Positions 58,875 through 64,000 of a stretch of 64,000 bases of DNA are shown here, piece by piece. The stretch's first letter is position 1, and the number at the start of each line of letters is the position of its first letter. Source of the DNA: Bog-756 sp963737625 (lineage in GTDB: Bacteria > Actinomycetota > Acidimicrobiia > Acidimicrobiales > RAAP-2); assembly GCA_963737625.1 (NCBI GenBank), contig CAVTTK010000005.1, positions 124,001 to 188,000 of the forward strand, in the 5' to 3' direction. The notes beneath the pieces were generated by a model. The model ran no database searches, had not been told where the DNA came from, and was given only the letters and a program-made list of their open reading frames with translations. The translations under genes were made by a program, and so were the position numbers.

Positions 58875-59351
58875 ATGCTTGTTCGTTCCGATCCATTCCG
58901 TCAGTTCGACCGGTTGGCTGAGCAGGTCTTCGGAACCGCTGCTCGTCCGGCGGCGATGCCCATGGATGCCTGGCGAGACGGTAACGAGTTCGTCGTTGAG
59001 TTCGACCTGCCGGGAATCGACCCGGCCAGCATCGATCTCGATGTGGAGCGCAATATGCTGACGGTCCGGGCCGAGCGTCGGACCGCAACCGGGCCCGAGG
59101 TCGAGTTGGTGGCCTCGGAGCGTCCGAGGGGCGTGTTCAGCCGACAGGTCATTCTTGGAGACGCACTTGACACCGGGGGGATCACCGCCGCCTACAACAG
59201 CGGCGTGCTCCGCCTCACGATCCCGGTGGCGGAACGAGCCAAGCCCCGCAAGATCACCGTGTCCACCGACGAGCATGCCACCGTGTCGCCCGCCGGAGAC
59301 GCTCAGGTGATCTCGGCCACCGCTGAGGATCGCCAGCCCGTCTCGGTGTGA
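58875..59351 (+). CDS. Hsp20/alpha-crystallin-type small heat-shock protein (158 aa)
   Basis: ATG 58875 with AAGGAGG at 58861-58867. Alpha-crystallin domain (MPMDAWRDGNEFVVEFDLPG, IDPASIDLDVERNMLTVRAE) followed by GVFSRQVILGDALDTGGITA and AAYNSGVLRLTIPVAERAKP. Holdase chaperone. Divergent from the HspR-like gene. The C-terminal 30 residues are a disordered tail. Confidence 0.92.
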   Translation: MLVRSDPFRQFDRLAEQVFGTAARPAAMPMDAWRDGNEFVVEFDLPGIDPASIDLDVERNMLTVRAERRTATGPEVELVASERPRGVFSRQVILGDALDTGGITAAYNSGVLRLTIPVAERAKPRKITVSTDEHATVSPAGDAQVISATAEDRQPVSV

Positions 59352-59357
59352 CCTGTC

Positions 59358-59648
59358 ATGGTCACGCGGAGATCCGATGTGGCGGCGAAGGACGAGTTCC
59401 TTGCCATGGTTCTGGCCGATCCGGAACTGCTCGACTTGGCCTTCGCCGAGGTGATCGCCTCATGGGAGGCTGAGCCGCCTCGGCCACCCGTTCGCACGGT
59501 GATGGTCAGTTCGGAGGGGCGAACTCCACGGTCGAGGTCGTGGCGGGCGAACCGTGACCGCCAGTGTTGGCCCGTATGGGTGAGGGCCATTCCCCGACCC
59601 AGAGTGGCCCGGTCGCCTCCGGAGTGGTCGGTAGCGGGTCGCTTCTGA
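59358..59648 (+). CDS. Small hypothetical protein (96 aa)
   Basis: ATG 59358, 6 bases after the Hsp20 stop. MVTRRSDVAAKDEFLAMVLA followed by ELLDLAFAEVIASWEAEPPR is a helical acidic protein-like segment; the last 50 residues are Arg/Pro rich and may be frameshifted. It is likely co-transcribed with hsp20. Confidence 0.5.
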   Translation: MVTRRSDVAAKDEFLAMVLADPELLDLAFAEVIASWEAEPPRPPVRTVMVSSEGRTPRSRSWRANRDRQCWPVWVRAIPRPRVARSPPEWSVAGRF

Positions 59649-60105
59649 GTGACAGGTTGAGCCGAAGACCGTGCCCCGGAGCCCCAACGGAAACGAAATG
59701 GAGGTGGTGGTTCCTAGCCGACAGAGTCTGAGCTACAAAAGCAATCTCGGCCGAGCCGCTGACAACGTGGACGATTGAGTCGATTGGCGCCATCAGGGAC
59801 GCCACACACCCTTGGCGTCACCACCTACCGGCACGGGTCAGCTTCACGGTCGCCGAGAGCCAACGATCAGATAGGGACCGACCGGGTCCGCGAAGAGCCG
59901 GTCGGTCCCTTCGTCAATCTGCCTAGCAATCTGGGACGTTGAAGCCCGGGCCAGGCACGGACCGTTCGTGATCAGACTTACGTTGTCGCCGACATGTCAC
60001 CTGTGGGGCATGACACCGATGTGCCAATCGGTGACAGGGCATAGGAGCATCGATAGGGGACAGTCTGGGACGGCTCTCTACGTAAGTCTTAAGCATTGGC
60101 GCTGC
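59649..60105. other. Intergenic stretch with terminator
   Basis: 457 bp without a gene. It contains the hairpin at 59874-59909 and an imperfect repeat CACCGAT-GTGCCA-ATCGGTG near 60017-60036. Confidence 0.45.
59874..59909. terminator. Terminator-like hairpin
   Basis: GGGACCGACCGG (59874-59885), 12-base loop, CCGGTCGGTCCC (59898-59909), followed by TTCGTC. Perfect 12-bp stem. Between the hsp20 side and the converging hydrolase gene. Confidence 0.6.
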
Positions 60106-61095
60106 TCAATTGTCGTCTAGGTGGCGCGTCAGGAAGCGCCGAAGCTCGGCGGTCAACTCGTCGTCCTCAGGCGCCCCGAAGAACCCTCCGTGGGGCATTG
60201 CCTCGAAGACGTGTAACTCCGCATCGACACCACCGGAACGAAGCTTGCGGTGCATTCGAACGGTGTTGGAAAGAAAAAGGTCACGGGTTCCGGATTGTAG
60301 GAAGGTCGGGGGGAAAGGGCTCGAAAGGTCCCCAAAGAGGGGTGAGAGATAGGGGTCATGAAGGTCATGGCCATTGGCATACAACGCAATAGAGTCGGCG
60401 AGGCTCGCCGTCAGGATGCAGTCGATACCCAGGTTCGTCTGAAATGTGTCACCTGACTCCGTCAGGTCACCTTCCGGGGTCAGTAGTACGAGTGCGGCGG
60501 GGAGGGGCAGTCCCTCGTCCCGTGCCCGGAGGATCAGGGCAGCAGCCAGGTTGCCTCCGGCTGACCCTCCTCCGACCACGATTCGTTCGGGCGTTCGAAC
60601 ATCGAGCAGGCTCTTGTACACAGCGAGGACGTCGTCCAACGCCGCAGGGTAGGGATGGTCGGGAGGCATGCGATAATCGACTGACCACGTCGGCATCTGC
60701 ACCTGGGCCGCCATCTTTTGAGCCATCACCTCGCAGGCCTCGCCCCCGCCCATGACCAGTGCGCCTCCGTGGATGTCCAGATAGATGGGCTGGTCAGCTC
60801 CGCCGTCCATGCCGTCGGGAACGACTTCGAACACGGGTACCCCGTCAATCGACCGGGACTCAACGGTCGCCCCGAGTAGTTCGACCTCAGGACCCAACAC
60901 TGCGATGAGCATTTCGTCGGTTGTCCTAATCCTGGCCTGCCAACCATCGATATCGTTGGGGTCGAGTGGATCAGCCGAATCGCCAAACATGTCCATGGAC
61001 AAGAACTGCTGTGCCTGTTGGCTGACTGACGTCGGTGGCCGAATGAATCGCGTGACCTCACGCCCGACCGCACCGTGGACTTGGCTCTCCGTCAT
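60106..61095 (-). CDS. Alpha/beta hydrolase, HSL-type (329 aa)
   Basis: ATG 61095 (MTESQVHG) is preferred over two upstream starts. Oxyanion motif LDIHGGALVMGGGEACEVMA near residue 130, nucleophile Ser in VVGGGSAGGNLAAALILRAR near 195 (GGSAGG rather than GDSAGG), Asp in TFLQSGTRDLFLSNTV near 272 and His in FEAMPHGGFFGAPEDDELTA near 305. Hormone-sensitive-lipase family esterase. No operon partner. Confidence 0.85.
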   Translation of the reverse strand: MTESQVHGAVGREVTRFIRPPTSVSQQAQQFLSMDMFGDSADPLDPNDIDGWQARIRTTDEMLIAVLGPEVELLGATVESRSIDGVPVFEVVPDGMDGGADQPIYLDIHGGALVMGGGEACEVMAQKMAAQVQMPTWSVDYRMPPDHPYPAALDDVLAVYKSLLDVRTPERIVVGGGSAGGNLAAALILRARDEGLPLPAALVLLTPEGDLTESGDTFQTNLGIDCILTASLADSIALYANGHDLHDPYLSPLFGDLSSPFPPTFLQSGTRDLFLSNTVRMHRKLRSGGVDAELHVFEAMPHGGFFGAPEDDELTAELRRFLTRHLDDN

Positions 61096-61360
61096 TCGTA
61101 AATCCCCCATTTCGCGACAAGCTTTTCCACGACGGTACAGGACCAGCACTCTTGCCTGTGTTGTGGCAGCGTCCCACCAAACCGGCGATTACCCGGGAGC
61201 TGCTGTGTCATTCGAAGCTTCCTATCCTCCGGAACGAAATCGTGGATTGCTACGCTCTACCCGTCGGTGAACAAGGACGGTGATCCATGGCGGATTCCAG
61301 GGTCGGTTTCCTGCAGATTTCTGTGGTCGGTGCTTCCCCAATCGAACCGGGACAGTCAAG

Positions 61361-61930
61361 GTGACGAGGGAATCTCTCGACTCCAAGATCGAATCCCACC
61401 GCCTCCCAGGGGAGCGAGTCGTAGCGGAGGCGAAAGTGCGACCTCCCGGGGCGACCGAAGCCCAAAGTGCCGGGAGTTTCGTTGTCGTAGTCACCGATAG
61501 GCGCCTGTTGGTCTATGAGGGCGGACTCATGATGGGTACGAACACGGGCGATTTGTTGTTCGCCCATTCTCTCGACGACATCGCAGCGATGGAAACCCGC
61601 AAACGCCACCCCATCATGACGATTGGCGTTCCCGTGTTCCTTGTCGCAATTGCTCTGAAAGACGATGAAGAGATGTTGACATTTGAGACGTCAGGAATCG
61701 GCATACGGCGGCTGAAGGAACTCGCCGAGCACATCGCCGAATTGAGACCCGGACTTCCGACCCTCTCGGTCTTCGCCGCCTCACAACAGCGGGAAGTCGC
61801 CCAAACGTTTGAGGTGGGGCAGCGATGGGCACCCGATCCGAGCGGGCGTCACGAACTCCGCTGGTGGGACGGAACGGCTTGGACGAGCCATGTGTCTGAT
61901 GGCACCAGCACCACCGTGGACCCGCTCTGA
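61361..61930 (+). CDS. DUF2510-containing protein with PH-like domain (189 aa)
   Basis: GTG 61361. The middle region (SFVVVVTDRRLLVYEGGLMM, FAHSLDDIAAMETRKRHPIM) resembles bacterial PH-like domains, and the C-terminus ends RWAPDPSGRHELRWWDGTAW, a DUF2510 signature. This domain occurs at the C-terminus of actinobacterial membrane-associated proteins. No ribosome binding site is evident. Confidence 0.65.
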   Translation: MTRESLDSKIESHRLPGERVVAEAKVRPPGATEAQSAGSFVVVVTDRRLLVYEGGLMMGTNTGDLLFAHSLDDIAAMETRKRHPIMTIGVPVFLVAIALKDDEEMLTFETSGIGIRRLKELAEHIAELRPGLPTLSVFAASQQREVAQTFEVGQRWAPDPSGRHELRWWDGTAWTSHVSDGTSTTVDPL

Positions 61931-62002
61931 ACGAGAGCCGACCGAAGGGCATTCCGGGGGTATGTGACAGGGCATATTCGGCGTTGTGGAACAGCCCGGG
62001 CC

Positions 62003-62755
62003 ATGGTGGGTCGGGCGAGCGAGACTATTGGAGTGGATAGGGAGGTGGGAACGGCAGGGGATGTGTGGTTCGGGCCTTCCGGCCCCAATAGATGGCTGAT
62101 GCTCGGCTATCTCATCGGCGGTGCGGGCATGTTGACCTATATCGGCGTTCTCATGCTCCAGTCGACGAGGGCGATTTGGATCGGCGCGCTCTTGCTTCTG
62201 ATCGTCCTGGCAGCCAACCTCGCAGTCGTTACGCTGTGGACCATTGCGCTATTCCGGCCTATTCGGATCGCTGGGAACGTACTTCGAGTTCCTAGGCTCG
62301 TTTCGACCCAGGAGATTCCTCTCTCCGACATCGCTGGAGTCGGACTTCTCTTCAAGAAGGAAAGCGTCGGGACTCGTCGGTCAAGCGGTTGGTACCCGTA
62401 CGTCTGGCGCGGCGACGGTTCAGCCATCCGCCTTGGAACGACCGAGTTCGTTCCGAGACAGTGGATACGTCCAGGTGATCCCGATGCCGTCCCGAGGAAG
62501 ATGGTCATGAAGGGAAACATTGACGAGTTGCGCTCCACGGATCCACAACTCCTTGCGGAAAGTCCCGTCGGGCGCTTGGCGGCTGGGATCCACGAGCAGG
62601 TCGCTCACGTTCAGGGTCCCGTGGGACTGCTGCTCACTCGGCACTTACAGAAAGTGGGCAGACCTCCTCCCAACAGTGCTGGTCGTCTGACTGCTTACTG
62701 GTCCCCGGATGGAGAAGTCGGAAAGCTCGGAGCGGGATATCACGTCCTCAGTTGA
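62003..62755 (+). CDS. Membrane protein of unknown function (250 aa)
   Basis: ATG 62003. Two helices, NRWLMLGYLIGGAGMLTYIG and IWIGALLLLIVLAANLAVVT, then LFRPIRIAGNVLRVPRLVST as a PH-like or EbsA-like beta domain. The last 60 residues (LRSTDPQLLAESPVGRLAAG) are soluble. Similar in layout to the previous gene, 72 bases upstream. Confidence 0.55.
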   Translation: MVGRASETIGVDREVGTAGDVWFGPSGPNRWLMLGYLIGGAGMLTYIGVLMLQSTRAIWIGALLLLIVLAANLAVVTLWTIALFRPIRIAGNVLRVPRLVSTQEIPLSDIAGVGLLFKKESVGTRRSSGWYPYVWRGDGSAIRLGTTEFVPRQWIRPGDPDAVPRKMVMKGNIDELRSTDPQLLAESPVGRLAAGIHEQVAHVQGPVGLLLTRHLQKVGRPPPNSAGRLTAYWSPDGEVGKLGAGYHVLS

Positions 62756-62889
62756 CCACGTACCATCGACAATGACACCACGTTGGGGCTATCCACATGC
62801 CCGCAATGTGTCAGCCAGCCTGCAGCCAGTAAACGCCAACCAACCGGCGTTAGGAACGGCCTATTGGGCAGACAGATACTCCGCCAGTC

Positions 62890-63282
62890 CTAGCCCCGGG
62901 GTGCGAACAACTCAAGTGCGATGTTGTCAGGGTCCCGAAAGGACAATGCCGAGTACCCGGGCGCGTCCACGATGCCACCGTTGGGGATGCCGAGTTCGTT
63001 TAGACGGAGTTCCCATGCTCTCAACTCATCGCGGCCGGCACAGCCGAAAGCCAGATGATCGAGCCCCGGCCGGCGCTCGTTGAAAAGCTCAGGGGTGCTC
63101 ACATCAGGGAACTGAGTCAGACCGACGATTGTCCCGCCCGTAAGCCACGCGACACGCTGGAATGGGCCTGTGTCCTCGTCAAGAATCGGGTCCGAGCCGA
63201 ACAGTGCCGCGTACCAGGGAACACTCCGTTCGAGACTCGTAACCGTTAGCGCCACGTGAGTAATCGCAGGGAACTCAGGCAT
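62890..63282 (-). CDS. VOC-superfamily protein (130 aa)
   Basis: ATG 63282. Single VOC domain: ITHVALTVTSLERSVPWYAA, PGLDHLAFGCAGRDELRAWE, and YSALSFRDPDNIALELFAPR provide His, His and Glu metal ligands. Likely a glyoxalase/bleomycin-resistance family member. Substrate unknown. Confidence 0.8.
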   Translation of the reverse strand: MPEFPAITHVALTVTSLERSVPWYAALFGSDPILDEDTGPFQRVAWLTGGTIVGLTQFPDVSTPELFNERRPGLDHLAFGCAGRDELRAWELRLNELGIPNGGIVDAPGYSALSFRDPDNIALELFAPRG

Positions 63283-63445
63283 GTCTTGTCTGCACCTCGG
63301 GCAAGGGAGCGAATGCCATGTCTATGGCTGGCCGCTCGTTGGGAATAGAAACTACCTGACAGGACCAGTCCGCCGGCGCTACTGGAGGCCCCAGTGGCGG
63401 TGCTCGGGGACACGTTCTACGGACTGATGGCCCGGATGTTGTGGG

Positions 63446-63994
63446 TCAGCCTATGACTACCGGATCGGCATTGAAGGGCCAGTTGCCGAGCTTGGTTACG
63501 ATCAATCGGGTCAGGGCTTCCGTGTTTTCGAAGCCCGAGGTGGACACCACCGAGACTTCAGTAGTTTCCTTCATGCCGTAGACGGCCACGGACTTGAGCG
63601 AGCCGACAATATAGTTGCTGGCGAATCCATCCTTGCCCATGCCAGCCACCGAGTACGTGACCTGATGCAGCTGCTCATACGATGATCTGATCCCCTCCAA
63701 CTTGACTCCGTTCAGAAGGGTCGTTTCGATCTGAGTTTCATACTCAATCTGCACATACTCAGATGAGCTGCCGGTGGTGTAGGTGCAGATTGTAACGATG
63801 CCTCTCTTGTCGGAATGTGGTCTTGATGCCGAGATTCCTAACTCGCGGCCGACATCGTGTGCTGAAACAACACCACAAGGAATCGACGATGCGGGGGAAG
63901 CCGGGTCCAGGACAGGAGCCGACCAAAAGTAGGTCCTGTTCATCATGCCTGGATGAACCGTCGACGTCTCCAGGGTGATGAGGGCCAAATCCAT
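63446..63994 (-). CDS. Putative lipoprotein, DUF3558-like, reaching the right edge
   Basis: The frame starts at ATG 63994 but no signal peptide or lipobox is seen, so its true 5' end probably lies beyond the window. It contains SIPCGVVSAHDVGRELGISA, like the C-x-L/V-V-x-A-x-(D/E)-V motif of DUF3558 lipoproteins, then VTICTYTTGSSSEYVQIEYE and VTKLGNWPFNADPVVIG. It resembles the gene at 55243 in layout. Confidence 0.5.
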   Translation of the reverse strand: MDLALITLETSTVHPGMMNRTYFWSAPVLDPASPASSIPCGVVSAHDVGRELGISASRPHSDKRGIVTICTYTTGSSSEYVQIEYETQIETTLLNGVKLEGIRSSYEQLHQVTYSVAGMGKDGFASNYIVGSLKSVAVYGMKETTEVSVVSTSGFENTEALTRLIVTKLGNWPFNADPVVIG

Positions 63995-64000
63995 GGCCCA

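Noticed and set aside
60017..60036. CACCGAT-N6-ATCGGTG as an insertion sequence end
   Set aside because: No transposase or second end nearby; too short to support a mobile element.

Overview
The window is high-GC DNA with actinobacterial gene content: F420-type luciferase-like oxidoreductases, NDMA-type alcohol dehydrogenases, a DosR-like regulator, class III cyclase, LPXTG-type surface proteins, DUF2510, and many GTG/TTG starts with 4-bp gene overlaps. An acidimicrobial lineage is my best guess, but no rRNA or other phylogenetic marker is present to prove it.

Region 1 (1-7.4 kb) is accessory DNA. Four direct copies of a repeat that ends in the 3' half of a tRNA-Glu(CTC) gene (348-540, 3810-4001, short 6458-6490, degenerate 7214-7398) cut it into cassettes. 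These hold a toxin-like protein, MFS/DeoR/HAD genes, an amidohydrolase with a frameshifted nitroreductase and two small ORFs, and a vapBC pair. Region 2 (7.7-14.1 kb) is a six-gene coupled operon, ACAD-HAD-APH kinase-MDR-TetR-SDR, divergent from a second SDR and sharing a palindromic operator with it. ACAD, HAD and APH are the three modules fused in vertebrate ACAD10. RNase D follows.

Region 3 (15.6-25.3 kb) is an arginine deiminase operon, arcD-arcA-arcB-arcC, ending in a universal-stress-protein fragment and an alcohol dehydrogenase. A tandem USP gene is divergent from it, followed by a GH1 glycosidase and msrA/msrB. Region 4 (25.4-41.7 kb) has a second ACAD/SDR pair, DinB-like and cyclase genes, then a DevS/DevR (DosS/DosR)-like two-component system with DoxX-like, GNAT and alcohol dehydrogenase genes. 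DosR/OsdR-like palindromes lie upstream of several genes from 21.8 to 40.5 kb. I read regions 3 and 4 as a low-oxygen or dormancy module.

Region 5 (42-52.3 kb) is mostly redox and surface functions: an LPFTG protein, Gfo/Idh, VOC, a second NDMA-type dehydrogenase, a secreted esterase, an aldo/keto reductase, F420/FMN oxidoreductases, an MFS exporter and an SsuD/SsuE-like pair. Region 6 (52.7-55.2 kb) is a compact mobile element: two overlapping tyrosine recombinase genes between 29-bp imperfect inverted repeats, next to a damaged yjbQ. Region 7 (55.2-64 kb) has lipoproteins, a cupin, a broken secreted protein, a type IV pilin-like protein, an HspR-like/Hsp20 pair, an HSL-type hydrolase and membrane proteins. 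A putative lipoprotein gene runs to the right edge.

At least six single-base frameshifts occur in otherwise intact genes, most in short homopolymers. Some may be sequencing errors rather than true decay.
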